A DNA stretch of 64,000 nucleotides from an uncultured Pelagibacteraceae bacterium (lineage in GTDB: Bacteria; Pseudomonadota; Alphaproteobacteria; Pelagibacterales; Pelagibacteraceae), in contig CACMHW010000001.1 in NCBI GenBank assembly GCA_902613545.1, forward strand, positions 1 through 64,000, written 5' to 3'. Below, piece after piece: positions 36,725 through 45,694 of this stretch. The position numbers were made by a program, and so were the translations under genes. Positions within the stretch are counted from its first letter, which is position 1. The number at the start of each line of letters is the position of its first letter. The notes below the pieces were generated by a model. It had not been told where the DNA came from. It worked only from the letters and a program-made list of their open reading frames with translations, and ran no database searches.

Positions 36725-38659
36725 TTAGTATACGCTTTTTAATCCTATATTAAAAGAACGATCTAACTGAGAATAGTCTCGAACCGTTTCATATTTTTCG
36801 TCAAATATATTGGTTATATTGAAAAATAAATTATAACTGTTCCACAATTTATAATTAATTGATAAATCATTTACAAAATAATCGTCGATTCTCTCATCTT
36901 GAAAAGTCCTATTCCCATTTCCGTAATCTCTCGCCATATCTGACCACTTGGAATTCAAAATATAGCTTAAATTTTCATTTTTTGCCGGCTTATAACTTGT
37001 TTGAAGATTAATTATATTTCTTGGAACTCTTACCATCTGAGCATTAGTATAATTCTGATTTTTGTTGGGATCATCTTGTTCTGCGCCATCATATGTCGAG
37101 GTATAAGTATAATTCAAATTAAAATTTAAATAATCAGAAGCCCGCCATCCTGACATAATTTCTAAACCTTGAGATTTTACTATACCATCAGCGTTTTGAG
37201 TTGTATAAGCTGCCCCAGAGCTATTATTATTTTTCCATCCCTCCAACACATTGTCATATTGTATGTCAAAATATGTTAAGTCTAATTTTATACCATATTC
37301 TAAGAAACTTTTTTCAAATCCAATATCAAAACTTTTACTATTTTCTGCTTTAACAAAAGGTAATGAATTTGAGTTTGCAGCATAAACATAATACATTTCA
37401 TACAATGAAGGAAATCTAAATCCTGTTCCGTATGAAGATTTTATTTTTGTAGATTTATCGTCAAATAAATATGCAAAAGTAGCTCTATGTGCTTCCTCAT
37501 CGCCTGCAACGGAATTATCATCAAACCTAGAACCAAATGTAGCAAAAATATTTTTTGTAAATCTTTTTTGATAGTCAAAATATTTAGAAGTGGTGTAAAA
37601 AGACTCAACTTTTTTGCCTGTTAAATTTTGATTGTAACCAATCTGATCATCTTCTCTTTCAATGCCAAATAGTAAACTATTATCTAAATCGAAATTATAA
37701 TTACCTTTGTAACCATAATTATATCTATCTCCATAATAATTATCTTTTACAGTATTTCCACTTCCGGGAGCAGCATTATATATTCTTTTTATATACGTCT
37801 TAGCTAAAGAAACTTCATTAATAAAATTTTTATTATATTTATACTCTAAAGATATGTTGGCAGAGGACTGTAAACTATCCTCCGACTCATTGTGTGCAGC
37901 TGTTGCAGTATCAACTTCTTTATCATATTGTTTATATGTATCTGAAAATCTTAAATTACTCTTTAGATTAAGGTAATCAGATAATTTTTGGTTATAATTT
38001 GCTACAATAGAATTATTTTTATAACCATCTTCTTCATCATTATGAGTCATTGCTGACATACCACTTGTTTGAAATCTCTCAAAGCCTATATAAAAATCCT
38101 TATCTTCATCTGCACCTGAATAATTAGCTGAATAATTATTAGTTCCATAAGAGCCTGTGTTAAACATATAATTTTTTTGTCTTCCTGGTTGACCTTTTTT
38201 TGTAGTAATATTTATTGTTCCTCCTATAGCTCCGCTACCATAAACTGAGCTTTGATTGCCTTTTAAAATTTCAACTCTTGAAATTTGACTTGTTAAAATA
38301 TGATTAAAATCAAAGTCTCCTGAAACACTTGACGGGTCAGACATTTTTACGCCATCAATATAAACAGTCGAATATCTTTTTGGCAAACCTCTCAATTGTA
38401 TAGCTGAAGTAGATCCGTGCCCACCATTTTGAAAGAAGTTTACGCTTGTTGTATTTCCTGATAATACGTCACCTAAAAAATACTCATTGGTATTTTTTAA
38501 GAATTCTTCATCTAGAACTACGACTGAGGTACCCACAGTAGACACTGACTGAGGTTTTTTGCTCGGTGCTATCACAATAACTGGAATGTCTTGTGAAAAT
38601 GAGACGCTATTGAATAAAAATGTTAAAAATAAAAAATTTACTAAAATTTTTTTTAGCAT
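36725..38659 (-). CDS. btuB: TonB-dependent outer-membrane receptor, BtuB-like
   Basis: The ATG at 38659 (MLKKILVNFLFLTFLF) is chosen over the track start because it has AAAGGAA upstream and gives a clean signal peptide ending near SFSQ. The mature protein has a TonB-box-like DIPVIVIAP, a plug domain (RVEILKGNQSSVYGSGAIGG near residue 140) and a 22-strand barrel with many aromatic strands. It ends in the expected C-terminal pattern (NIGLKSVY). About 644 residues, close to BtuB. The cobalamin riboswitch just upstream supports cobalamin or cobinamide as ligand. No tonB, exbB or exbD is in the window. Confidence 0.9.
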   Translation of the reverse strand: MLKKILVNFLFLTFLFNSVSFSQDIPVIVIAPSKKPQSVSTVGTSVVVLDEEFLKNTNEYFLGDVLSGNTTSVNFFQNGGHGSTSAIQLRGLPKRYSTVYIDGVKMSDPSSVSGDFDFNHILTSQISRVEILKGNQSSVYGSGAIGGTINITTKKGQPGRQKNYMFNTGSYGTNNYSANYSGADEDKDFYIGFERFQTSGMSAMTHNDEEDGYKNNSIVANYNQKLSDYLNLKSNLRFSDTYKQYDKEVDTATAAHNESEDSLQSSANISLEYKYNKNFINEVSLAKTYIKRIYNAAPGSGNTVKDNYYGDRYNYGYKGNYNFDLDNSLLFGIEREDDQIGYNQNLTGKKVESFYTTSKYFDYQKRFTKNIFATFGSRFDDNSVAGDEEAHRATFAYLFDDKSTKIKSSYGTGFRFPSLYEMYYVYAANSNSLPFVKAENSKSFDIGFEKSFLEYGIKLDLTYFDIQYDNVLEGWKNNNSSGAAYTTQNADGIVKSQGLEIMSGWRASDYLNFNLNYTYTSTYDGAEQDDPNKNQNYTNAQMVRVPRNIINLQTSYKPAKNENLSYILNSKWSDMARDYGNGNRTFQDERIDDYFVNDLSINYKLWNSYNLFFNITNIFDEKYETVRDYSQLDRSFNIGLKSVY

Positions 38660-38677
38660 TGGCTTTCCTTTGGTTCG

Positions 38678-38695
38678 TTGGAATGTTAGTTCCAA
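38678..38695 (-). promoter_or_regulatory. hairpin between riboswitch and btuB ribosome-binding site
   Basis: TTGGAA and TTCCAA pair around a six-base loop, ending about ten bases before the Shine-Dalgarno sequence of btuB. There is no U-run, so control is more likely at translation than by termination. It is a candidate expression-platform helix for the riboswitch. Confidence 0.4.
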
Positions 38696-38724
38696 TTTAT
38701 TTTTTAGCCACTGCTAAATTTAAT

Positions 38725-38845
38725 TGTAGAACTAGACTTTTCCTGGCCATTGTTCAACAGCGGACTATACTGGGTGGCGCTCCGACTTTACGGTTGCAGG
38801 AACAGCAAATGAATTACACACTTATTTCCCACCATGCATTTCAGT
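38725..38845 (-). promoter_or_regulatory. cobalamin riboswitch
   Basis: On the minus strand the leader reads GGTGGGAAATAAGTG, GTAATTC, then GCTGTTCCTGCAACCGTAA and GGAGCGCCACCCAGT, followed by GGCCAGGAAAAGTC. This order of GGGAA, AATTC, GCAACYGTAA, GCGCCAC and GCCAGGA is the conserved cobalamin (B12-element) core. It lies upstream of a TonB receptor gene and should lower btuB expression when cobalamin is plentiful. The downstream genes to the tRNA-Val are on the same strand with short gaps and may share this control. Confidence 0.9.
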
Positions 38846-38870
38846 AATATAATGAGAATACAAAAAAACT

Positions 38871-40214
38871 CTAATTAGTCAAGAGTTTTTTAAATTGAAA
38901 ATTCTTATTGATCATTTTATTAATCTTAATAATTTTATCTTTTTCTTTTAATCTATATTCAAAAATATTTTTATCTAGTTTCAAAATATTAAGCCTCTTC
39001 CAAAAATAATTATCAAATTTTTCTAAATCAGGATCGCTACAAATATGGAAAGCTCTGCTCCCTCGCTCTAAACACTCTATTACTGATGCAGTAGATCCAA
39101 AAAACAAAGAGAGATTCCTATTGCTATGTCTATTTTTAAATAATTTTTTGTTTTGAATTAAGTATTTTTCTATCTTATTTTTTAAATTCTTGTGTTTATA
39201 TGACCCTTCCATACTGGGATGATTTTTAACTTTTAATTTAGGGAAAAATAAATTTTTTTTAAGATTGATTAATTTTTTAAAAAAATAAAACATTTTATTT
39301 TCATCTTCTATAAAATAAGGAAGAAAAATATTTCCTTTAAAATTTATTTTATCAATTATATTATATCGTAAGGATACGATATTTCTGACCTCTTTTTCTT
39401 TCCATCCAAGTTTTTTACACAAAATATTTTTTTGATCAATTCCATTCACTAATAAGAGATCTGGATGTCCTTCCCTTTTTATATAATCCAAAGGAACTGG
39501 TGGTATCACTGTATGCATATATCCAATAATTTTTAATTTATTATTATTTCTTTTAAGTTCTTTAGTAATAAAATGTTGATGAGGTTGAGCTTCATAAGGA
39601 AACAAAAAATTTCTAATATTTTTTTCTTTTACTAATTTTACTAATATATTTGATAAATCTTTTGAAAAGTTTGTATTATTAAAATCAATCATTTCTAGAT
39701 TTCTAAAAAAAAAACTTCTAATAAAGTTTTTTAGGAAATAAAATAAAGATATAAGAATATTTTTATAAAAATTTTTAAAATCACGATTAATAATTAAAAT
39801 ATTTTGATCATTTTTAATATATGTTTTATTTTCACTTATAGGTATTAAGACCCATAAAGTGCTCTTAGTATCGAATTTAGTATTCAATGAAAAATACTTA
39901 TCAAAATAACTACCATCTTTTTTTAAATTTTTTGGAAAATAGTATGTTAGAATTAAATTTTCATAATTCCTATCATTACCATTATAATTTATTTTTAATT
40001 CATCTCTATTAATTGAAAAAAATTCTTTGAAAATAATTTTATATTTTTCAAAAATTGAAATATTTTTTTTATTAAACTTTTTAATGTTTAGATAGCCAAT
40101 AGTATTTGACCAACTAGTAAGAAAATAATTAGGATTAAAGGAGATTTCATTTCTTAATAATTGACCTTTTTTAATAAAAGTTTTACTTTTTTTTAAAGTT
40201 GAAGCTAAACTCAT
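38871..40214 (-). CDS. uncharacterised GT-B-like surface polysaccharide protein
   Basis: I do not recognise the family firmly. The 447 residues contain a central FLFPYEAQPHQHFITKEL stretch, then VKNHPSME and FGSTASVIECLERGSRAFH near residue 380, which resembles the donor-binding region of GT-B glycosyltransferases of capsule clusters. The protein is Lys/Asn/Phe-rich, with no signal peptide. It is the last gene before the riboswitch, downstream of the epimerase gene by five bases. It may transfer one of the CMP-sugars made by the neighbouring genes. Confidence 0.55.
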   Translation of the reverse strand: MSLASTLKKSKTFIKKGQLLRNEISFNPNYFLTSWSNTIGYLNIKKFNKKNISIFEKYKIIFKEFFSINRDELKINYNGNDRNYENLILTYYFPKNLKKDGSYFDKYFSLNTKFDTKSTLWVLIPISENKTYIKNDQNILIINRDFKNFYKNILISLFYFLKNFIRSFFFRNLEMIDFNNTNFSKDLSNILVKLVKEKNIRNFLFPYEAQPHQHFITKELKRNNNKLKIIGYMHTVIPPVPLDYIKREGHPDLLLVNGIDQKNILCKKLGWKEKEVRNIVSLRYNIIDKINFKGNIFLPYFIEDENKMFYFFKKLINLKKNLFFPKLKVKNHPSMEGSYKHKNLKNKIEKYLIQNKKLFKNRHSNRNLSLFFGSTASVIECLERGSRAFHICSDPDLEKFDNYFWKRLNILKLDKNIFEYRLKEKDKIIKINKMINKNFQFKKLLTN

Positions 40215-40219
40215 AAAAT

Positions 40220-41140
40220 TTAGAATCTTTTATTCTTAATAATTTTTATCAGTTCTATTATGCCTTTTTTGAAGTTCAGCACGTCTGGTCTAAAATAATT
40301 TATAGTTTTAGATTTTTTAAAAGGTCTGGGTTTTCTATCGTAATGACCTTTTTGTGTTTTATTTAAAAAAACTGGAAAAGATTTTATTTTTGTGATTTGC
40401 CTTAAATCGTTAAGTAATTTTTTAATTTTTACCGACTTTCTCCCCTTAATTAAAACTACTTTTTTATTAAATTTTTTATTTAAAATATCTGAGCTTGCTT
40501 TTGCAGCATCTATTACATGTATGTACGATCTAACAGCTTTGCTGGTCCCCCTATAAATAATTTTTTTCTTTTTTATTGCGTCATATACTATTTTCAACAA
40601 ACCATTTTTCAAATTAGATCTAGGTCCGTATATTGAGCCGTACCTTAAAATTGTAAAATTTAGATCAAATACTTTGCCGTACTCCTCTGTCATTAACTCA
40701 CAAGATTGTTTACTTACTCTATAAAAACCTCCTTGGCTGCTGTCAGCATAAATAGAACTAGCCAAAACATATTTTTTAACTTTATTAACTACACATGATT
40801 TAAGAATATATGCTGAGCCTAAAATATTAATCTTAAAAGTTTTAATCGGATCATTGTACGACTCTTGAATATCTGCAATGGCAGCAAAATTATAGACTAC
40901 ATCTATATTTTTTGTAAGATTAAGAATTTTCTGCTCATTTTTTATGTCGACTTTTTTAAATTTTATACTCTTTGTTATATTTGCGGGTTTTTTTATATCT
41001 GCAATAATTACTTGATGTCCCTGAGCATGGAGCACCTCGGCAACATGTGAGCCAAGAAATCCAGAACCACCAAATATGATTACTTTTAATTTCTTTTTAG
41101 ATATTTTTTTAGCCACCATTTTGTTGCTTCTATTTGCCAT
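40220..41140 (-). CDS. NAD-dependent sugar epimerase/dehydratase
   Basis: This 306-residue extended SDR enzyme has the Rossmann motif KVIIFGGSGFLGSHVAEVL near residue 19, a serine region YVLASSIYADSSQGGFY, and YRVSKQ as the YxxxK catalytic pair. It acts on an NDP-sugar. The start is uncertain: ATG 41140 overlaps the upstream cytidylyltransferase gene by 55 bases, and ATG 41119 by 34. The product is likely a 4-epimer, 4-keto or 4-reduced sugar. Confidence 0.85.
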   Translation of the reverse strand: MANRSNKMVAKKISKKKLKVIIFGGSGFLGSHVAEVLHAQGHQVIIADIKKPANITKSIKFKKVDIKNEQKILNLTKNIDVVYNFAAIADIQESYNDPIKTFKINILGSAYILKSCVVNKVKKYVLASSIYADSSQGGFYRVSKQSCELMTEEYGKVFDLNFTILRYGSIYGPRSNLKNGLLKIVYDAIKKKKIIYRGTSKAVRSYIHVIDAAKASSDILNKKFNKKVVLIKGRKSVKIKKLLNDLRQITKIKSFPVFLNKTQKGHYDRKPRPFKKSKTINYFRPDVLNFKKGIIELIKIIKNKRF

Positions 41141-41817
41141 GGAAAATCGATATCTCCAACACAGCTATCTTGAAATATGAAGGATGTATTTTTAGACATC
41201 CAATTGAATGGAAATGGATTTTTTTTCATGTTTTTTAAAGTTTTTGCTCTAGATATTGTAAATGATTGCGTACAATAATAAGAATGTACACTTTTATCCC
41301 TATCACACGATAACGGTGTAAATCTTTTTAACTCTTTATTTGGAATATAATTTAATAACTTTTTCCCTTTAATTTTTTTTGCTCTCACTGGAGAAAAGTT
41401 ATTAAACTTAGAGACAGTAGTTACTGTGTCAATTTTATTAGAACTATTTAAAATTTTAAATCCTTTTTCAATATCTTTTGTTCTTACACAAATTGAGTTG
41501 CATAAAAGTATTACAAAATTTTTTATTTTATTTTGATTCAAGTTTTGACAATAGTTAACTGCGTGTTGAATGGCTTCCTCAAGAAGAGCCTTATCATTAC
41601 ACAAATATTTTGGTCTTTTAATTGGTATACATCCTTTTTGCTTTGAATGATTTAGAATGTAATCTGAGTCTGAGGATACATATATTTTAGTAATATGTTT
41701 AACTTTTTTTACTGCATCGATAGGATACATAAACATTTCTTTTGAAAGTATTTTTATTATATTTTTATTTTTAATACTTTTGCTATTTTTTCTTCCAAAT
41801 AGTATGGCAACGTTCAT
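41086..41817 (-). CDS. acylneuraminate cytidylyltransferase-like protein (copy 1)
   Basis: This 243-residue nucleotidyltransferase has the N-terminal substitute LFGRKNSKSIKNKNIIKIL for the RxGSKxxxxKN motif of CMP-sialate synthetases, then IYVSSDSDYIL and LLEEAIQHAV. It likely activates a nonulosonic-type acid with CTP, though the first arginine/glycine context differs from classical NeuA. The same island has a second, distinct copy at 50184-50861. It overlaps the Gfo/Idh/MocA gene by four bases. Confidence 0.75.
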   Translation of the reverse strand: MNVAILFGRKNSKSIKNKNIIKILSKEMFMYPIDAVKKVKHITKIYVSSDSDYILNHSKQKGCIPIKRPKYLCNDKALLEEAIQHAVNYCQNLNQNKIKNFVILLCNSICVRTKDIEKGFKILNSSNKIDTVTTVSKFNNFSPVRAKKIKGKKLLNYIPNKELKRFTPLSCDRDKSVHSYYCTQSFTISRAKTLKNMKKNPFPFNWMSKNTSFIFQDSCVGDIDFPWQIEATKWWLKKYLKRN

Positions 41818-42824
41818 GCAAAATTAATGTTAATGTTATGAAATTTTCTCTTTAGAGGAAGAGAAATAATTTCATTATTTTTACTTGATATATGTGTAGC
41901 AAATATACAGCTCATGACAATAACTGCATTATCTAAATTTTTATATGAAAATTTTTTTTTGAATATTTCTTTTATTGTAAAACATGTCATCTTATAAACA
42001 TTAAATTTGTGCTTTACTTTTAATTTTGTAATTTTTGGTTTGAAAAGGTAGAAGTATAAAGGTTTTTTTTCCATTTTTTTTGGTCTTTGTTTAAGAGTAA
42101 CGTTATTATTAATTTCATCAAATGTTACTTCAAGATTTTTGCTTCTTATTGTAATCGTATAAGGTAACCCTGTATTTTCACTTAAATCAAAAAAAAGTTT
42201 TCTTTTATTATTGAATATAATTGTACCGTACCCCCCCGGATCGTAAAACTCTTTTCCTCTTGGATTTATAGTCCCTGTTTTATCTATAATCCCAAAAATT
42301 TTTTTTGGTTTTTCGTTAAAAAAAAGTAACCCTAAATCAAAAAAAGTAGAGCCCATATTACCAAGTCCAGCCGAGGGAGAATTTATAAAAATTTTAGTTG
42401 GCTTTTCTTGATGTTTATTAAATATATTTTTTAAAAATAAAAAATTTGGCGAATAAGATCTGTGAGTATTTATCAATAGTCTTATTTTATGTCTTTTTGC
42501 TATTTTTTGAATTTTTAAGCAATTTTTGTAAGACGTAGAAAGAGGTTTTTCGGTAATTATTTTTTTAATTTTTCCATTTTTACAAAATAGATTTAAAATA
42601 TCTAATCTTGATTTAGTATTGGCAGCTACACACAACAAGTCAGCATCAAAATTGATTAATTTATGATAATTTTTTTCTAATAAAATATTTTTTGGTAATT
42701 CTCCTGATAACATATTAATATTTTTGTCACAGATAGCTTTTACTTTAAATTTTAGATTTTTTAAGGCTTGGAAGTATCTCTTACCCATACCTCCGTAGCC
42801 TATTAATATTGCAGTTTTAGACAT
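41814..42824 (-). CDS. Gfo/Idh/MocA family oxidoreductase (copy 1)
   Basis: This 336-residue protein has an N-terminal Rossmann fold (AILIGYGGMGKRYFQAL) and the EKPLSTSYKNCLKI motif, whose lysine is typical of the family, near residue 93. The C-terminal half is the alpha/beta substrate domain. It would oxidise or reduce a sugar or sugar nucleotide. Its place between the methyltransferase and cytidylyltransferase genes suggests an early step of a CMP-sugar route. Confidence 0.85.
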   Translation of the reverse strand: MSKTAILIGYGGMGKRYFQALKNLKFKVKAICDKNINMLSGELPKNILLEKNYHKLINFDADLLCVAANTKSRLDILNLFCKNGKIKKIITEKPLSTSYKNCLKIQKIAKRHKIRLLINTHRSYSPNFLFLKNIFNKHQEKPTKIFINSPSAGLGNMGSTFFDLGLLFFNEKPKKIFGIIDKTGTINPRGKEFYDPGGYGTIIFNNKRKLFFDLSENTGLPYTITIRSKNLEVTFDEINNNVTLKQRPKKMEKKPLYFYLFKPKITKLKVKHKFNVYKMTCFTIKEIFKKKFSYKNLDNAVIVMSCIFATHISSKNNEIISLPLKRKFHNININFA

Positions 42825-43577
42825 TTAAAAATATTTATAGAATAGTCTTTTAACATCATTGTCTTTAGTCAAAATTTTAAAATTAGAATTTTGTTTATTT
42901 ACTTTCTTCTCACACATAAAAGTTAAAAAAGAGATTTTTTTATTGATCTTAAGATATTTTTTTTTATAGGGGAGATTATCGTGAAAAAAAACAGCTTTAT
43001 TAATATTGTTCTTTTTAAAAAGTTTTTTTAAAAATAAAAAATAATCTAGAATATTAATAGTATAATTATTAACAATATTATTTACCTTTACATCTGAAGG
43101 AAATCTATTTGACAGGTTAAGTTTTCCAATAAAACTTTTACCAGTATGTACTCTTGGAGAGTCAATGAAAATATATTTGGAAGAAACTCTGATTAATTCA
43201 CTAATTATAATTTTGTAATCACTACTATGGTTTAAAACGCCGGTGCTAAAACTTAGAGAATATTTATCTTTTTTTTCTTTTAATTTCCCCGATTTTATAT
43301 GAGAAAATTTTACTCGCTTATTTTTAAAAAATTTTTTTCTAGCTTCAAATATAGCGTTCTTCTCTATATCTAAACCGTGATAATTAATTTTATAATCAAA
43401 ATAAATTCTAAATATCTTGTAAAAACCACCAACTGCACATCCGTAATCTAAAATAGATTTAATTTGTTTTTTTTTTATAAAAGATAGAGGTTTTTTTTCA
43501 GAGTCGTATAGATCGCTTATTTTATCTCTATTATTTGCATAAAAGTTGATAACATTCTTTTTTCCCCACTGTGTCAT
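42825..43577 (-). CDS. class I SAM-dependent methyltransferase
   Basis: This 250-residue protein has motif I ILDYGCAVGGFYKIF near residue 42, the acidic HGLDIEKNAIFEA strand, and LSFSTGVLNHSSDYK. It should methylate a sugar or lipid intermediate using S-adenosylmethionine. The gene abuts the Gfo/Idh/MocA gene by zero bases and the aminotransferase by one. O- or N-methylation of the finished glycan is the likeliest role. The target is unknown. Confidence 0.82.
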   Translation of the reverse strand: MTQWGKKNVINFYANNRDKISDLYDSEKKPLSFIKKKQIKSILDYGCAVGGFYKIFRIYFDYKINYHGLDIEKNAIFEARKKFFKNKRVKFSHIKSGKLKEKKDKYSLSFSTGVLNHSSDYKIIISELIRVSSKYIFIDSPRVHTGKSFIGKLNLSNRFPSDVKVNNIVNNYTINILDYFLFLKKLFKKNNINKAVFFHDNLPYKKKYLKINKKISFLTFMCEKKVNKQNSNFKILTKDNDVKRLFYKYF

Positions 43578-43578
43578 T

Positions 43579-44652
43579 TTAGTTTAGATTTAGTGCAAGT
43601 TTCAATTTATTTATAAATTTTTTCATAATTTTTGTACCGCCAATAGTAGCTCTTATATATCTATCGTCATTTTCGATCACCATTGGGCGTACAATAAACT
43701 TATTTTTAAAAAGATATTTTATTACTTTGTCCACCTTTTTTTTATTATTGAGCTTAAATAAAACTGTATTTGAATACTTTCCTATCATTTCAATTTTTTT
43801 TGTTGCTAAAAATTTCTTAAGTAATAACCTTCCTTTCGAAACTTCTTTTACATAGTTATTCATTACGTTTATATTTTTAATCAATATTCTTACCAGCTTC
43901 ATATTAAATGCATTTATTTCATAGATCGGTTTAATTGAAAGCATATAACCGATAATTTTTTTATTTGAAATAGTATAGCCAACCCTCATGCCTGCCACTC
44001 CAAAAGCTTTTGAAAATGTCCTCACAACTATTAAATTTTTACATTGTTTTATTAAAGGTTGAGCCGTGATGTTATTAAAATGATAATAAGCTTCATCTAT
44101 AATAACTAAAGAACCAAATTTTTCTGCTAATTTACAGATGTGTTTAATTTGTTTTATATTAAGCATCACCTCTATTGGTTGATTGGGATTTGCAATTGCT
44201 ACCAACTTTGGTTTAATTTTTTTTATTTTATCAGTGAGATGTTTGAAATAATCATAGTTTTTTACTTTTAAATTTAAAGGGAAATGCTTGGCACCAAACA
44301 TTTGGCAGTAAACCGGATACATTGCGAAGCTAGGATTGCAAGTAATCACTTTATCACCACCACTTATAAAAACATCAAAAACTCTTAACAGTCCTCCATC
44401 CGCACCCTCATGTATAACAATTTGATCGCTTTTTACTTTTAACCATTTTGCTACTTCCTCATATATCAGATGTGTGTCTGGATAAGTTCTTAGATCAAAT
44501 GATTGAATTTCTTTTTTGATTTTATTCATGAAAAATTTCGGAAAGTCGTCGACTCTCTCGTTTCTTTCCATGGTGAAATAACCTTGACGATTACTCAACC
44601 AATGAGGCTTTCTTTCTACGTAATACACAAATTTTTTTGGTTTTATTTGCAT
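43579..44652 (-). CDS. class I/II aminotransferase, histidinol-phosphate aminotransferase-like
   Basis: This 357-residue fold-type I PLP enzyme has NPNQPIEV, VIIDEAYYHF, and the PLP lysine in TFSKAFGVAGMRVGY near residue 215. Family members include HisC and threonine-phosphate decarboxylase. The unusual start PHWLSNRQGYFTMERNE and the island context argue against a histidine-pathway role. It could transaminate a keto-sugar or acid used by the adjacent cytidylyltransferase. Confidence 0.8.
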   Translation of the reverse strand: MQIKPKKFVYYVERKPHWLSNRQGYFTMERNERVDDFPKFFMNKIKKEIQSFDLRTYPDTHLIYEEVAKWLKVKSDQIVIHEGADGGLLRVFDVFISGGDKVITCNPSFAMYPVYCQMFGAKHFPLNLKVKNYDYFKHLTDKIKKIKPKLVAIANPNQPIEVMLNIKQIKHICKLAEKFGSLVIIDEAYYHFNNITAQPLIKQCKNLIVVRTFSKAFGVAGMRVGYTISNKKIIGYMLSIKPIYEINAFNMKLVRILIKNINVMNNYVKEVSKGRLLLKKFLATKKIEMIGKYSNTVLFKLNNKKKVDKVIKYLFKNKFIVRPMVIENDDRYIRATIGGTKIMKKFINKLKLALNLN

Positions 44653-44716
44653 TTTAATATTGAGATAAATTGAAATCTTTCATTTTAAATATAAGGCTAT
44701 ATTTGCTTAGTTATAA

Positions 44717-45694
44717 TTATTTTAATATTGAGCTAATTTTCTTAGAAACGATCTTATATCCTAAATCTGTTAAATGTAAAGCATCAGCAAATAACCATTT
44801 ATTATCCTCGCTAAAACTTTTAAGTGTTTTATTAAGATCTAAGTAAGAAATATTATTTTTTTTGCAAATATCTGAAAAAAAAAAGTCTATTTTTTTATAG
44901 TCGTCTTGATTAAAGTTTTTTAAAACCTCGTACGTTTTAATTTTTTTATTCTCAATTTCATGAAATATTTCTTTTTCTTCACTTGAAAAAATCTGTTTTG
45001 ACCATTTGTAATATGGTTGTAATGCAAATATAATATTGAAGTTAAATTCTTTTGAGAGTGATTTCCATATTTTTAAATTTTTTTCAAAATTTTTCTTCCA
45101 ATTAAATGATTTATCTTCAAACGTTTTTGATTTTTTTTTGAGGAAATTTTTTAGAAATAATTTATGCCAAAATGAATTTGTAAAATCTATAGCGAAATTA
45201 TCGATCTTGTTTTGATAAAAAAGAGGAGGTGAAACTATAGATTTTTGAGTGACATATCTATCTATCAATATATCGTTAAATCCAGATACGATAATAACAG
45301 TTTTCAAATTTTTAAATTTATCTAATACCTGTAAAAATAAAATTAATTCTTGGAAGCTATTACAAGTTCTTAAAGAAAGATTATAAACCTTTCTTCTAAG
45401 AAGATTAGATAAATTAGATGAAATAGTTTTTTTATCAGAAGAGGAACCAATTCCAAAAGCAGTTGAGTTACCAGTAATTACTAATTGTTCATCATTTTCA
45501 TAAGAAGGTGTGTCATCAACTATTGTATATTTCCCATTGCTATCGGTATATCTAAAACCGAATTTATCCGTGTTTAAAGTCTCGTTATTAATATTTGGTT
45601 GTTGTTTTAAAACTATATATGGAGACCAAACATTCTCAACTTCATCATAATATTTCATGTAAGGTAAATATTTGTTTATTGCATTGAATGACAT
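44717..45694 (-). CDS. SGNH/GDSL-type hydrolase-like protein
   Basis: This 325-residue protein has a block-I-like VITGNSTAFGIGSSS near residue 72, block III VSGFNDILID, and block V FADALHLTDLGY with the Asp-x-x-His pair. These give the serine-histidine-aspartate arrangement of SGNH esterases, with Ser in GNSTAFG. It could remove or transfer acyl groups on glycan. No signal peptide is evident, so a cytoplasmic site is likelier. It abuts the GT-B-like gene. Confidence 0.7.
   Translation of the reverse strand: MSFNAINKYLPYMKYYDEVENVWSPYIVLKQQPNINNETLNTDKFGFRYTDSNGKYTIVDDTPSYENDEQLVITGNSTAFGIGSSSDKKTISSNLSNLLRRKVYNLSLRTCNSFQELILFLQVLDKFKNLKTVIIVSGFNDILIDRYVTQKSIVSPPLFYQNKIDNFAIDFTNSFWHKLFLKNFLKKKSKTFEDKSFNWKKNFEKNLKIWKSLSKEFNFNIIFALQPYYKWSKQIFSSEEKEIFHEIENKKIKTYEVLKNFNQDDYKKIDFFFSDICKKNNISYLDLNKTLKSFSEDNKWLFADALHLTDLGYKIVSKKISSILK

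Noticed and set aside
38696-38870. Small coding ORF (38620-38847, plus strand) over the btuB leader
   Set aside because: It reads the antisense of the riboswitch and signal peptide region; the RNA motif explains the conservation-like pattern.
41086-41140. Frameshift between cytidylyltransferase and epimerase genes because of the 55-base overlap
   Set aside because: Both proteins are complete with their own motifs; the overlap is explained by start choice and by the general packing.
43579-44652. hisC for histidine synthesis
   Set aside because: The PLP motifs fit the family, but the gene is embedded between sugar-modification genes and has an atypical N-terminus.
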